The position numbers and the translations under genes were made by a program. From assembly GCF_014237865.1 (NCBI RefSeq), contig NZ_JACJUU010000001.1, forward strand, positions 248,001 through 312,000: DNA of 64,000 bases, in the 5' to 3' direction. The notes beneath the pieces are model-generated. The model was given only the letters and a program-made list of their open reading frames with translations, was not told where the DNA came from and made no database searches. The first letter of the stretch is position 1, and every line of letters starts with the position of its first letter. Below are positions 40,828 to 50,757 of the stretch, one piece after another. Source of the DNA: Pusillimonas minor (GTDB taxonomy: Bacteria; Pseudomonadota; Gammaproteobacteria; Burkholderiales; Burkholderiaceae_B).

Positions 40828-42393
40828 TTACCCGGCAGCAGGCCGGCAATTGGGTGTGGGTGGCTTAATCGCCCATTTTACCGTAAATATCGGGCTCTTG
40901 TCAGACGACCATTGCTGTTTAAACTCGCCCTGCAAGGGCGACTTGTCAAACAGGGCCATCAGCTCGCTCGACCAGTACCCGCGGCCGTCGGGTGAGTAAA
41001 CAACCAGCACACCGCAATCCAGGGCGGTTTCGGGATCAAGCCAAGGTGACTGGAAGTAATCGGCGCTAATAAACACCTGGGTGTCGTCAGAAATATTCAT
41101 GGCGACGTTGCCACCAAACCAGGTGTCGGACGCGACCAACCGCAATGGGGCGTTGGGCACATGCTGCGACCATACCTGGTTAAGCTGCGCGGCGATTTCG
41201 GGGCCCGGGAATGTTGAACGCGTCATGCGCCCTACTTCGTAGGCCACCGGACCGCGTGCCACGGCGTAGCCCACGGCCATCAGCACCTGCAAGACAATGG
41301 CTACGACTGCTGTACGACGCAACCAGACCTGGTCGCTACCTTTAAGGCGCCAAAAGGCGTAGAAGCCGAAAAGAATAAAAAACGTTGTCCCCCACGAAGC
41401 CACCAGCTTGGTGCCCAAAATGGCCGACACCAGCAGGGTCATCACAAAGGGCCCAAGGCCCACCCACAGCAAGAACGACCTTGCTTCGGGAGACATGGCC
41501 TGCGCGTATGTTTGTGTTTGCGCCGAATGCAAAGTGGCTGCCGCGTCGCGGCGCTGCCACCACCACAAGGCAAGCCACAGCACAAAAAGCGGCGCCATCC
41601 GGGCCACTTGGTCTACCGAAAAATCGACCATGCTTTTCAGAACGTCGATATAGCCGCCGTCTACGTCCATGGAGTTATCGGCATACCGCATCGGTGCAAA
41701 ATCGTTGGCAACCAACCAGAGCACATGCGGCAATATCACCACTAAAAACACCACTGTTGCTGCGCCAATGCCCTTCCATACGGCTGGGCGGCGCAAATGC
41801 CCCTGCACCAGCATAAAGACAAAAAACACCGCAAACTGAATAAGGGCGCTGTATTTGGTCAGCATGGCCAAACCCGCTACCAGCCCCAGCCACAGCCAGT
41901 TAGACAAGCCGTCGTCTCGGAGCGCCCTGAACAACAGCCAGATACATGCGGCAATAGACCACAGCTGCGCGGTATTGTGGTTATATATCGTTGCCCGCAA
42001 CGAAAAGTACATGGTGACCGACACCATAAGGGTGGCCATCAGGGCCCGGCTTGGCGTCGTGAACTCGCAGCCCAGTAAATACACGAACAACAAGGCCAGC
42101 GCCGCCACCAGCTGCCCGGCAAAAAAGGTTAGCCAAATGGGGCGGCCAAACAGTTCGACCAGCACATACATTAACCACGACGGCAACGGCGGGTGCTTTG
42201 AATACCCCCACTCCAGGCTGGACGCCCACACCAGCTCTTCCATCCCGTCAAGGTCGGGGGCCTTGTGGCTAACCGCACAAAGCGCCGTCCAAAGCACGAC
42301 CACCACGGCCAGGTAGGCCAGCAATAGCCAGTGTGTGCTGGAATTGGCCTGACGTTGAAACGACGTAGGGACGGAACCAGAATGTGAAGTCAT
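40828..42393 (-). CDS. GT39-type (PMT_2) membrane glycosyltransferase
   Basis: The 521-residue protein has about 10-12 membrane spans. Near the N-terminus it has LDGMEELVW and YSKHPPLPSW, the acidic and loop motifs of lipid-linked sugar transferases of the ArnT/PMT_2 family, and a soluble C-terminal periplasmic domain of about 110 residues. It would move a sugar from polyprenyl phosphate to a lipid or protein outside the inner membrane. The substrate is unknown. It is the first host gene right of tRNA-Asn. Confidence 0.8.
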   Translation of the reverse strand: MTSHSGSVPTSFQRQANSSTHWLLLAYLAVVVVLWTALCAVSHKAPDLDGMEELVWASSLEWGYSKHPPLPSWLMYVLVELFGRPIWLTFFAGQLVAALALLFVYLLGCEFTTPSRALMATLMVSVTMYFSLRATIYNHNTAQLWSIAACIWLLFRALRDDGLSNWLWLGLVAGLAMLTKYSALIQFAVFFVFMLVQGHLRRPAVWKGIGAATVVFLVVILPHVLWLVANDFAPMRYADNSMDVDGGYIDVLKSMVDFSVDQVARMAPLFVLWLALWWWQRRDAAATLHSAQTQTYAQAMSPEARSFLLWVGLGPFVMTLLVSAILGTKLVASWGTTFFILFGFYAFWRLKGSDQVWLRRTAVVAIVLQVLMAVGYAVARGPVAYEVGRMTRSTFPGPEIAAQLNQVWSQHVPNAPLRLVASDTWFGGNVAMNISDDTQVFISADYFQSPWLDPETALDCGVLVVYSPDGRGYWSSELMALFDKSPLQGEFKQQWSSDKSPIFTVKWAIKPPTPNCRPAAG

Positions 42394-42490
42394 GAAGACG
42401 CCCGAGAGTAAAAATGGGTTAAACGCAAATAATTAACGGTATGATGCTGATCTGATTTTTACGGGATTTTATGTGAATCACGGAGCCCAT

Positions 42491-43549
42491 ATGCGCAATA
42501 GTGGCATTTACTTTCGAAGCTTTGTAACCCTGCTGATTATTGTATCGGTGGCCTTTGGCTGGCTGCTGCTTCCGTATTACAGCGCGCTGTTCTGGGGGTG
42601 CGTGTTTGCCATCAGTTTTACGCCCCTGCATCGCAAGCTGCTGGCAAAAATACCGGCACACCCCAACACGGCAGCGCTGGGTACGCTGCTGCTATGCCTG
42701 GTGGCGGTCATTTTCCCGCTTATTATTTTGACCAGTGCACTCATTCGCGAAGGCGCTACTATTTACCGGCGCATCGAAAGCGGGCAGCTTAACCTGGGGC
42801 TGTACTACGAACGTATCGTCAATGCGCTGCCCGAATCGCTACACCGCTGGCTCGAAGAGCTCGGCATCGCCGACGTGTTCAGCATTCAAGAAAAGTTATC
42901 GGCCGGCGCACTCGAGGGCAGCAAGTTCCTGGCCAGCCAGGCCGTCAATATCGGGCAAAACACGGCCGGCTTTTTAATCAGCATGGCCATCATGCTGTAT
43001 TTGCTGTTTTTTTTGCTGCGTGACGGCTCCTCATTGGCACGAACCATCAACCTGGTTATACCTTTAAGCGACGAGCACAAGCAGATGCTCATCCAGAAAT
43101 TCATCACCGTCGTGCGCGCTACCGTTAAGGGCAATATTGTGGTGGCGGCCACGCAAGGCGCACTGGGCGGGTTTATTTTCTGGGTGCTGGGTATCGACGG
43201 CGCACTGCTGTGGGGCGTAATTATGGCGTTTTTGTCGTTGCTGCCCGCTGTTGGCGCTGCCATCATCTGGGCACCCGTAGCCGTCTACTTCCTGGTCACC
43301 GGCGCCTATTGGGACGGCGCCATTCTGATTCTGTTCGGAGTTCTGGTCATTGGTCTGGTCGACAACATTTTGCGCCCGCTGCTGGTAGGTAAAGACACCA
43401 AAATGCCCGATTACGTCGTACTTATTTCCACATTGGGCGGCTTGGCCACCTTTGGCCTTAACGGTTTTGTCATCGGGCCGCTGCTGGCCGCCCTGTTCAT
43501 GTCGGTGTGGTCGCTGTTCCCCGCCGCCATCAACGCTCAAAAAATGTAA
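42491..43549 (+). CDS. AI-2E family permease (YdiK/PerM type)
   Basis: The 352-residue membrane protein has eight or so spans, with RNSGIYFRSFVTLLIIVSVAF at the start and the conserved C-terminal IGLVDNILRPLLVGKDTKMPDYVVLISTLGGL stretch of the AI-2E transporter family. Members are proposed exporters or Na+/H+ antiporters; AI-2 transport is proven for few. Start at 42491 with GGAG upstream was preferred to a GTG at 42473. Confidence 0.85.
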   Translation: MRNSGIYFRSFVTLLIIVSVAFGWLLLPYYSALFWGCVFAISFTPLHRKLLAKIPAHPNTAALGTLLLCLVAVIFPLIILTSALIREGATIYRRIESGQLNLGLYYERIVNALPESLHRWLEELGIADVFSIQEKLSAGALEGSKFLASQAVNIGQNTAGFLISMAIMLYLLFFLLRDGSSLARTINLVIPLSDEHKQMLIQKFITVVRATVKGNIVVAATQGALGGFIFWVLGIDGALLWGVIMAFLSLLPAVGAAIIWAPVAVYFLVTGAYWDGAILILFGVLVIGLVDNILRPLLVGKDTKMPDYVVLISTLGGLATFGLNGFVIGPLLAALFMSVWSLFPAAINAQKM

Positions 43550-43723
43550 CAATTTTGCGGTAATTTGCCGAATGGGGGTTGTTGTGCAAAGCACCTGCCC
43601 CAAATCGCCCGCACAATCGGTACAATTTGCCAATTACATCCGGCATGCCTAGGCCATTTTCCCTAAAAAATGTAACCATTTGCACAGGGCTTGTCATTTT
43701 GCTGCACTTATAAAAGCATTGCC

Positions 43724-44491
43724 ATGGACAACACCAACACGCTGCCAAACTCGAACATCGACGTCAACGACCCGCACACCATTACGGCCGAGCTCGAAAT
43801 TCAGTCGGTACTGCGCAATATCCAGCGTCAACGTTCGCTGCTGCACGTGCATGTGTCCAACAGCGTTACGGCCATGATCAGCACCATCCTCGACGTTGAT
43901 CGCAACAACAACCAATGGATTTTCGACATTTCGGCCGACGCCAGTACCAATCAGCGGGTTCAGTCGGCCAACAAAATCATTGTCGAAACATCGCTTGAAA
44001 AAATTCATATCAAGTTTGTCTGCGGCAGCGTAAAACCTTGCGACTTCGAAGGCAAGCCCGCCTTGTGCGCCCCGCTGCCCCAGGCCCTCAGCTACCTGCA
44101 GCGGCGCGACTTCTATCGTATCAACACGCCTATCACCAACCCGGTCATGTGCCGCATCCCCGTGCGCGAAAACCAAAAGCTCAAAATGGTGTCACTGCCC
44201 TTGGGTGACATCAGCGGCGGCGGCATCGGCGTGTTCGACGACCATCATCTGCCCGAACGCTCCATGGGCACCATCTACGACAACTGCGAGATCACGCTGC
44301 CCGATGTCGGCGTCATTACGGTCAGTCTGCGTATTCAACACGTCGTCGAACAAGAACTGCCCAGCGGCAAAACCCGTTTTCGCGTGGGCTGCGCATTTGT
44401 GCGGCCTTCTGGCCCTACCCTCAACCTTATTCAACGCTACGTGGGCAAGCTCGAACGTGAACTTATCGCCAAGCGGCGTGGTTTTGGCTAA
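43724..44491 (+). CDS. ycgR: YcgR-like c-di-GMP-binding flagellar brake protein
   Basis: The 255-residue protein has an N-terminal YcgR domain (about residues 15-105) and a C-terminal PilZ domain with the c-di-GMP motifs RRDFYR (about residue 112) and DISGGGIGV. On binding c-di-GMP such proteins slow the flagellar motor. The ATG at 43724 was chosen. It fits with several c-di-GMP enzymes further right in the window. Confidence 0.88.
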   Translation: MDNTNTLPNSNIDVNDPHTITAELEIQSVLRNIQRQRSLLHVHVSNSVTAMISTILDVDRNNNQWIFDISADASTNQRVQSANKIIVETSLEKIHIKFVCGSVKPCDFEGKPALCAPLPQALSYLQRRDFYRINTPITNPVMCRIPVRENQKLKMVSLPLGDISGGGIGVFDDHHLPERSMGTIYDNCEITLPDVGVITVSLRIQHVVEQELPSGKTRFRVGCAFVRPSGPTLNLIQRYVGKLERELIAKRRGFG

Positions 44492-44511
44492 TACCCAGCT
44501 ATCGCCCCGCA

Positions 44512-44541
44512 TTGCAACAAAAAAACAAAATTCGGTATAAT
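44512..44541 (+). promoter_or_regulatory. promoter of tRNA-Thr
   Basis: TTGCAA (44512-44517) and a perfect TATAAT (44536-44541) are 18 nt apart, 24 nt before the tRNA start. Confidence 0.75.
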
Positions 44542-44565
44542 TTTGGGCTTAGCTTTTAAGCTTTA

Positions 44566-44641
44566 GCCGATATAGCTCAGTTGGTAGAGCAGCTCATTCG
44601 TAATGAGAAGGTCGTAGGTTCGACTCCTATTATCGGCACCA
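44566..44641 (+). tRNA. tRNA-Thr (CGT)
   Basis: A 76-nt cloverleaf nearly identical to the E. coli threonine tRNA with anticodon CGT: acceptor GCCGATA/TATCGGC, anticodon loop TTCGTAA, T-loop TTCGACT and encoded CCA. It has its own promoter and terminator. Confidence 0.97.
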
Positions 44642-44647
44642 AAATAC

Positions 44648-44684
44648 AAAGCCCTTTCTGGTTTTTGCCAGAAAGGGCTTTTTC
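44648..44684 (+). terminator. terminator of tRNA-Thr
   Basis: A perfect 14-bp stem (44648-44661 with 44668-44681) with a 6-nt loop and a T-run, immediately after the tRNA. Confidence 0.92.
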
Positions 44685-44777
44685 TTGGGCGGTGTTAGTT
44701 AATGGGCCGCCGGCAAACGCGCCGGCTACCCACCGCCACCGGTTGCGTAACCGGCAACGGTTAGGCCACTGTCGCCA

Positions 44778-46355
44778 TTAACCCGGGTTCGATTCGATCG
44801 GGGCGTCGTCAACCTCGACGGCGCGGCTGACCTGCACCCAGGCAATACGGCGCTCGGTCACCTCGACAACTTCGAACTCAAGCCCGTGCATAAAGGCGCG
44901 CGCGCCGGTCTCGGGCAGACTACCGAAGTGATCTAACAACAGGCCGGCCACCGATGTAATGTCGACATGATCAACCGGTAATGGGTCGATATCCAGGGTC
45001 AGTTCCAGATAGCGCAAATCGGTGGCGCCGGCAACACGCCACTTGCCTTCATCCAGCACCTGAATATCGGGCTGCTCGTCTTCGTCGGGAAAGTCGCCCG
45101 CAATGGCTTCCAGAATATCAATAGGCGTAATCAAACCCTGGATGGTGCCGTATTCGTCGGCGACCAGCACTAGTTGGCCCCTCGAACGACGCAAGGTCTC
45201 CATCGCACTTAATACGCCCGTAATCTCATTAATAATAATGGGCTCGCGCAGGCACGACAGTTTGGCCAGCGAACGGCCTTCCATAATGTCGGCCATCAGG
45301 TCTTTGGCGCGGGCAACACCCAACAGGGTATCAAGGTCACCACGGCAAACCGGAAAGAAGCTGTGGGGTGTGGCGCGAAGCATTTCAATAACGCGGGCCG
45401 GCTCGTCGTTCACATCAACCCACGACATGTCGGAACGAGGCGTCATGATGGAACGCAATGAGCGTTCACCCAGCGTCAGTACCCCGCTGACCATCGTACG
45501 TTCTTCGGCAGCAAAGACTTTGGCCGCTTCATCGCTCTCTTCAGCGGGCGAATCGCCAGAAGACTCTGAAGCGGCTTTGCGACCGCCCAAAATGCGCAGC
45601 ACCGCTTCGGCCGTGCGATCACGAAACGGGACGGCCGCGCGATTGCGCAAAACGCTGCGCCGCGCCAACTGGTTGAAGAACTCGATAAGAATCGAAAAGC
45701 CGATGGCCACGTACAAATAACCTTTGGGGATTTTGAACCCCAGGCCTTCCGCAGTCAGACTCAAACCAATCATGAGCAAGAAACTGAGACACAGCACGAC
45801 AACGGTGGGATGCGCGCTGACAAAGCGAGTAAGCGGCTTGGAGGCCCACAACATGATCCCGATGGACACGATTACTGCCGCCATCATGACGGGCAGTTCG
45901 TCGACCATACCCACGGCGGTAATGACCGCGTCAAGCGAGAACACGGCGTCGAGAACGACAATCTGGGCAACCACAACGCCAAACCCGGCATACACCTTCG
46001 ACTGCGAATGCTGATGCGACCGTCCCTCAAGGCGCTCATGCAATTCGGACGTGGCTTTGAACAGCAAGAACAGACCGCCCAAGAGCAAGATCAGATCACG
46101 ACCGGAAAATGACAGCGCGCCGATTGTAAGCAGCGGCGTTGTCAGGGTCACCAACCACGAGACGATGGTCAACAACCCCAGGCGCATCAACAGCGCAAGC
46201 GACAGGCCAATGACACGAGCCCGGTCGCGCTGATGCGGCGGCAACTTGTCGGCCAAAATGGCAATAAAGATGAGGTTGTCGATGCCCAGAACAATTTCGA
46301 GGACAACCAAGGTAAGAAAGCCCACCCATATATTGGGGTCTAGCAATAATTCCAT
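44778..46355 (-). CDS. TerC/CBS/CorC-domain membrane protein (YoaE-like)
   Basis: The 525-residue protein has a seven-span TerC domain (about residues 1-240, with [21 protein letters not shown] and the second Asp motif [16 protein letters not shown]), a CBS pair (about residues 300-430) and a C-terminal CorC_HlyC domain. TerC-type proteins are linked to metal (Mn2+) export and tellurium resistance. Start at 46355 chosen; AGGA lies 11 nt upstream. Substrate not shown by sequence alone. Confidence 0.85.
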   Translation of the reverse strand: MELLLDPNIWVGFLTLVVLEIVLGIDNLIFIAILADKLPPHQRDRARVIGLSLALLMRLGLLTIVSWLVTLTTPLLTIGALSFSGRDLILLLGGLFLLFKATSELHERLEGRSHQHSQSKVYAGFGVVVAQIVVLDAVFSLDAVITAVGMVDELPVMMAAVIVSIGIMLWASKPLTRFVSAHPTVVVLCLSFLLMIGLSLTAEGLGFKIPKGYLYVAIGFSILIEFFNQLARRSVLRNRAAVPFRDRTAEAVLRILGGRKAASESSGDSPAEESDEAAKVFAAEERTMVSGVLTLGERSLRSIMTPRSDMSWVDVNDEPARVIEMLRATPHSFFPVCRGDLDTLLGVARAKDLMADIMEGRSLAKLSCLREPIIINEITGVLSAMETLRRSRGQLVLVADEYGTIQGLITPIDILEAIAGDFPDEDEQPDIQVLDEGKWRVAGATDLRYLELTLDIDPLPVDHVDITSVAGLLLDHFGSLPETGARAFMHGLEFEVVEVTERRIAWVQVSRAVEVDDAPIESNPG

Positions 46356-46457
46356 GACGGACAATTTCCTGAAAAGAAAATATCAATGACTTTAAGTAAA
46401 ACGTCGGGCGGCAAATTGCAGGCCCGCCGTGTTTGATGCCAACAGCAAAATGCGTTC

Positions 46458-46784
46458 TCAGGCCCGCCCTCTGGGCGGGTCAAGCATCGGAAACGTCAAG
46501 ACAGGGAATACGTAGAAAGGGGCAGCGACGCGCTGCACAGGCGGCTCGGTGGCCACTGTGCCAACCGCCCACCGCACAACGGAATCGGACAAGTCAGCGT
46601 GAGGGGACTGTGACGCCGGGTCTGCGTACGACAGGGCCTCTGGCTCGGCCGGCAAAGACGAATCGGCCAGAAAGGCAATGATGGCGGCCGGCGCTACCGG
46701 CTTTAACCCGACATCGTCGAGCGATTCGTCGAGCAACTGGAAAGCAGTCAGAAAGGCGATGAACAGGACGAAAAATCGTCTCAT
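46458..46784 (-). CDS. small exported protein of unknown function
   Basis: The 108-residue protein begins MRRFFVLFIAFLTAFQLLD, a likely signal peptide or membrane anchor, and then has no clear family. The C-terminal part is Pro/Val-rich. It looks like the small exported proteins near metal-resistance genes, but nothing confirms that. Confidence 0.45.
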   Translation of the reverse strand: MRRFFVLFIAFLTAFQLLDESLDDVGLKPVAPAAIIAFLADSSLPAEPEALSYADPASQSPHADLSDSVVRWAVGTVATEPPVQRVAAPFYVFPVLTFPMLDPPRGRA

Positions 46785-46848
46785 ACAGCGAATGGGGAGT
46801 TTCGGAAGTTTCGAGTATAGCGGAACTTCCGCCGCGCCCGATGTCAGG

Positions 46849-49230
46849 TTAAGCCGTCTGCCAGCCGTTGCGGGTCAGTTGTTGTAACCGGGCGGGGTCG
46901 TCGTCAAGCCTGAACAAATGCAACCATTCGTTGTCGACCAGCGCCTTTACCACGGCATGGCGATTGTAGATATCTTCGATGCGTGCCGCCGGGGCGGCCA
47001 GATAAGCCGCCAACCGTAAAGGCTCGTGGCGCCAGCGTTTGCCGTCGTGTACCGACTGCAACGGCAAGCCAATGCGCAGGTCTCCGCCATTGCCCTCGAA
47101 CACGCCCAGATGCCCGCCCACGACATTGTGCAGAATCTTGTTGCCGCTACCGTAATGCCGATGATCGGTAACTGACGCGTAATACTGCATATTGATCCAA
47201 TGCGCGACCACCATTGGCGCCGTCATGATCAGCTCAAGCACGGCCCCGTCGGCGTCCCGGCGCCAATCGTAATCATGCAAGAAGGCGCGGCCGGCCAGAT
47301 CGATATGACGCGTCCGTGCGCGCGGCGCGGCAATGAACGCCGCATTGTTGACCAGACCCCATTCGGGTCGTGGTTGCGACCAATCGCGCGCACGCTGCAT
47401 AAAGCGCTTCTTCAAGATGGCGTCTTTATCGGGTTTGATACCCAGTTGCGGCGCCCGACGACGACGCGCCATGCACGACGCGGCATCAAGCCAGTTTTGT
47501 GTTTGCGACGTCAATGTACCGTCGAAGCAGACAATTTCATCGGTGGTTGTGTCGTGCAGTGCAGCGACAAACTGCGTGTCGTCGGGAATGTCGATCGACA
47601 AGCCGCGCAAGCCCGAGCGGACCTGGGCGTCATTGAGCAACATGGCCAACACGCGCGCGTTCAGCGCGCCGTCGTGCCCGCCGCACGCGCCACAATCCAG
47701 CCCGGCAGCGTGCGGATTGTTCCGGTTGGTGCTGCCATGCCCCACCAGTAATACTTCAGGCGCAAACGAGTCGGTCAGACCCATGTTGCGCAAAATACCT
47801 GCAACCAGGGCAACGCGCTCATCCGGCGTCAAAGGCACGCCCCCCTTTTGCAGCGCCCAGGTCACGCCGGCAGACCGGGCCGTATCAGACGCGTGGTCGG
47901 ACGACGGAAAAAAGCCTGCTTTCAACAGCTTGAAGGCATACCCCAGCCCCAGGCTTTCGACAAGGCTGAACGTCGTCGGCGCCAGACCGTTGCAGTCATG
48001 CATACGCGCCCGTCGGTTAAGACGCTGCGCGTAACGTTCGGCGTTATCTTCAGACCGGGCGGGTTGCTCGACGACATCGATTTGCCCTTTAAGCAAACCG
48101 GGCAAACGTGGTTCGGCATGGACGGCGCCCAGGGCCCGATAACGGACCGGCAACCCGAAAAACCCGGCGAAACCCGATGTCTGTATGCTTGGGTCCTGGG
48201 CTTCGAATGCGCGCCGATAAGGCTCGGAGCGAACGTCGATACAAAACACCGCCTGCACGCTTGGGCGAACCGCCAAGGGCGCTGGAACCGGCATGCGCAA
48301 GCGCGCATGAAGCGGGGCGCGATACACGCGCTCTATCTCGGCCTGCTTTTCCCATAGTCGCGCCTGAGCACTGGCATGCCACTGCACCATGTCATCTAGT
48401 GCCTGCCACTGTTGTTGCCAGGCCGACTGCAACGATGGCCAGACCGACGGATAAGCCGCCTGGCAATGGCGCCACAACACCAGTTCCCAGGCCAGACGCA
48501 CGGCCAACAACTGCAGCATCATGTCGTTGCCCGCCCCGGGGGTAACGTCTGTGTAGCGGTCAAAGTAGGCGGTTAACGCCGCCCAACCCTTAACATCGAG
48601 CAGCAGCGCATGCAGGTAGTCTTCTGCATTGCCCCCCCGCAAGGTCAGGGCCTCAAATGCCTCGGCAAATAATTGTTCGTGCGTTGGCGCCAGCTGTTCA
48701 AACGCGTTGTGCAAACCCGGTTCGCCCATCAAAATCTCGATGCCGCGATCGGCCTGCACAAAGGCCAGCCAGTCAACATACAACGAACACGCAGGCGCTG
48801 GTGCAGGCGAAGGGCGACGACGCAGTGCAGCCCCTTGCGAGCGCTGCAGGAACATGGCGCAAAACTGGCTGACCTGATGCGTAACCTCATCCGACCAGGT
48901 CATGCGATGGCTGCGGTCTTGCAGGGCGTCGAGCCACGCCGACACGTTCTTCCAGTGCGGCGACGGTGCTGTTGCCTTGCCGGCACCGGCCCCGGCGTCG
49001 GGCTGCTGCTTGTCGAACCAGGTCGCCGGCATCAAACAATGCACGTCGCCCAGGGCGGCAAGACGGGCCGATACGCGCTGAAACGGTTCGTCGCGCATTT
49101 CCCACCATGGGTTGACGGCAATTAAGGCATCGAGCGGCCAGGACGGCGCAATGCGCGCGCAAGCGTGTTGTGCGGCGGGCCGCCAGGCCGCCTGAACCAT
49201 CACCGGCTCGGTCAGATCGTTGGGCTTCAT
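46849..49230 (-). CDS. dabA: DabA, inorganic-carbon uptake subunit
   Basis: The 793-residue DUF2309 protein carries a beta-carbonic-anhydrase-like zinc site: VFCIDVRSEPYRR (Cys and Asp, about residue 320) and LVGHGSTNRNNPHAAGLDCGACGG (His and Cys, about residue 490-510). With DabB it forms an energy-coupled CO2 hydration/bicarbonate accumulation system. The ATG at 49230 was chosen; its start overlaps the dabB stop by 4 nt. Confidence 0.9.
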   Translation of the reverse strand: MKPNDLTEPVMVQAAWRPAAQHACARIAPSWPLDALIAVNPWWEMRDEPFQRVSARLAALGDVHCLMPATWFDKQQPDAGAGAGKATAPSPHWKNVSAWLDALQDRSHRMTWSDEVTHQVSQFCAMFLQRSQGAALRRRPSPAPAPACSLYVDWLAFVQADRGIEILMGEPGLHNAFEQLAPTHEQLFAEAFEALTLRGGNAEDYLHALLLDVKGWAALTAYFDRYTDVTPGAGNDMMLQLLAVRLAWELVLWRHCQAAYPSVWPSLQSAWQQQWQALDDMVQWHASAQARLWEKQAEIERVYRAPLHARLRMPVPAPLAVRPSVQAVFCIDVRSEPYRRAFEAQDPSIQTSGFAGFFGLPVRYRALGAVHAEPRLPGLLKGQIDVVEQPARSEDNAERYAQRLNRRARMHDCNGLAPTTFSLVESLGLGYAFKLLKAGFFPSSDHASDTARSAGVTWALQKGGVPLTPDERVALVAGILRNMGLTDSFAPEVLLVGHGSTNRNNPHAAGLDCGACGGHDGALNARVLAMLLNDAQVRSGLRGLSIDIPDDTQFVAALHDTTTDEIVCFDGTLTSQTQNWLDAASCMARRRRAPQLGIKPDKDAILKKRFMQRARDWSQPRPEWGLVNNAAFIAAPRARTRHIDLAGRAFLHDYDWRRDADGAVLELIMTAPMVVAHWINMQYYASVTDHRHYGSGNKILHNVVGGHLGVFEGNGGDLRIGLPLQSVHDGKRWRHEPLRLAAYLAAPAARIEDIYNRHAVVKALVDNEWLHLFRLDDDPARLQQLTRNGWQTA

Positions 49231-50591
49231 TGCGTCACCCCTTCGACCCGCGCAAAATGCGTACGACGCGAACGCGATGGCAACGGCAGCTGTACCGGCC
49301 AGATCCGCAATGTAATGCGGGTGGCCCATTCATCCAGATACAGGCCGGCAAACAACCACCGCTGAAAATTGCGACCCAATGGCGTGTCTGGCCAATGCAC
49401 CAAAACCAAATGCCCGGTAAACAATAAAGCGGCCAATGCCACCAGCGCAATGTCGGCCCAGAAGCCGGCAGCGACAGGGGCACCATGCACCCATTGGCCA
49501 AACAGCACTTTTTGGCCAACATACAACGCGGCAATGACAGTGGCCACAAACGCCGCGTAGAACAAGTTGCCAACGGCCGCCACACTGGAACGCTGGGCCA
49601 CCAAAACGGCCAGTGCCAGGCCCAGCAACACCCAAGGGCCGACCGCACCCTGTGCTCCCGACACCCAGGCCCCTGCTCCGGCAAGCCCTGCCCCCACGGC
49701 CAGGGCAGGCAGCCATACCCGGGCTTGCGGTGCTGCAGCAGGCGACATTTGGGTCAGACGATAGGCCTGCACGGCAGCGCCCGAGTTCAAGAATGCAAAG
49801 GCCTTGTAGCAAGAGTGCGCCACAAGATGCAGCAGCGCCAGCTCGAACAGCCCCATCGCGCATTCAATGAGCATAAAGCCCATTTGGGCGCAGGTAGACC
49901 ACGCCAGCCTGACCTTGACGCTGATCCGCGTTGCCATGGACAGCGCCGCCAGCACAACACTGGCACCGGCAACGGTGATGACCAGTATCTGCGCTGCAAC
50001 CGATTGCAGCAGCAGCGGCCCGAACACAATCAACAAGTACCCACCCATATTGACCACACCAGCGTGCAACAGGGCCGACACCGGTGTGGGCGCTTCAACT
50101 ACCTGCATCAGCCAGCCATGAAACGGCAACTGCGCACACTTGATCAGGGCCGCCATCGCTATCAATACCGCCGCCCATTGCCCCATCGCAGAGGCGCCGT
50201 TATCCAGATAGTGCTGCGCAATGGCGCTGATTTGCCAGGTGCCATGCTCGTGATGCAGCAACAAAAACGCCGCCAGCAAAAAAGACTCGGCCAGACGGGC
50301 AAACAAAAATTTCTTGTGCGCAGCCAGCGCGGCACGGGGCCGATCGGGATAAAACCGCAACAGCGCGTGCAAAGAGAAACTGATGGCGACCCACCCGCCC
50401 AGGAACACCAGCAAATGGTCAGCCGTTACCGTCACCCCTACCGACAGCAAAACACCCGTTAGCGCCATGTAGTAACGGTGTCGGCGCGGCTCGCCTTGCA
50501 AATAATTTTTAGAATATTTAAGAATGATCAGCCCGATGAACGTGATCAGTATCAGCATGACCACAGACACGGTATTAAGTGATTGACCCAT
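49227..50591 (-). CDS. dabB: DabB, proton-conducting NuoL-like subunit
   Basis: The 454-residue membrane protein is of the Proton_antipo_M (NuoL/MrpA) family, with many spans and the conserved HGWLMQVVEAPTPVSALLHAGVVNMGGYL region (about residues 185-215) including key His and Lys-like positions. It is thought to use proton flow to drive DabA. Start at 50591 has AGGAAG upstream. It is followed directly by dabA; a LysR gene is divergent. Confidence 0.9.
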   Translation of the reverse strand: MGQSLNTVSVVMLILITFIGLIILKYSKNYLQGEPRRHRYYMALTGVLLSVGVTVTADHLLVFLGGWVAISFSLHALLRFYPDRPRAALAAHKKFLFARLAESFLLAAFLLLHHEHGTWQISAIAQHYLDNGASAMGQWAAVLIAMAALIKCAQLPFHGWLMQVVEAPTPVSALLHAGVVNMGGYLLIVFGPLLLQSVAAQILVITVAGASVVLAALSMATRISVKVRLAWSTCAQMGFMLIECAMGLFELALLHLVAHSCYKAFAFLNSGAAVQAYRLTQMSPAAAPQARVWLPALAVGAGLAGAGAWVSGAQGAVGPWVLLGLALAVLVAQRSSVAAVGNLFYAAFVATVIAALYVGQKVLFGQWVHGAPVAAGFWADIALVALAALLFTGHLVLVHWPDTPLGRNFQRWLFAGLYLDEWATRITLRIWPVQLPLPSRSRRTHFARVEGVTQ

Positions 50592-50757
50592 GAAACTTCC
50601 TGGTGATTGGATGGCGCAAGTATGAAGACGGCCAATCATTCTGTAAAATATATAATTATTAACTAATCGTTCGTTTTTTATTAACTTAAGCCATGGCACC
50701 AGGGTTAGCGCGGTACTCATCGCTCTTTCCTGCCCTGGTTGTCCCCACACTTTTGCC

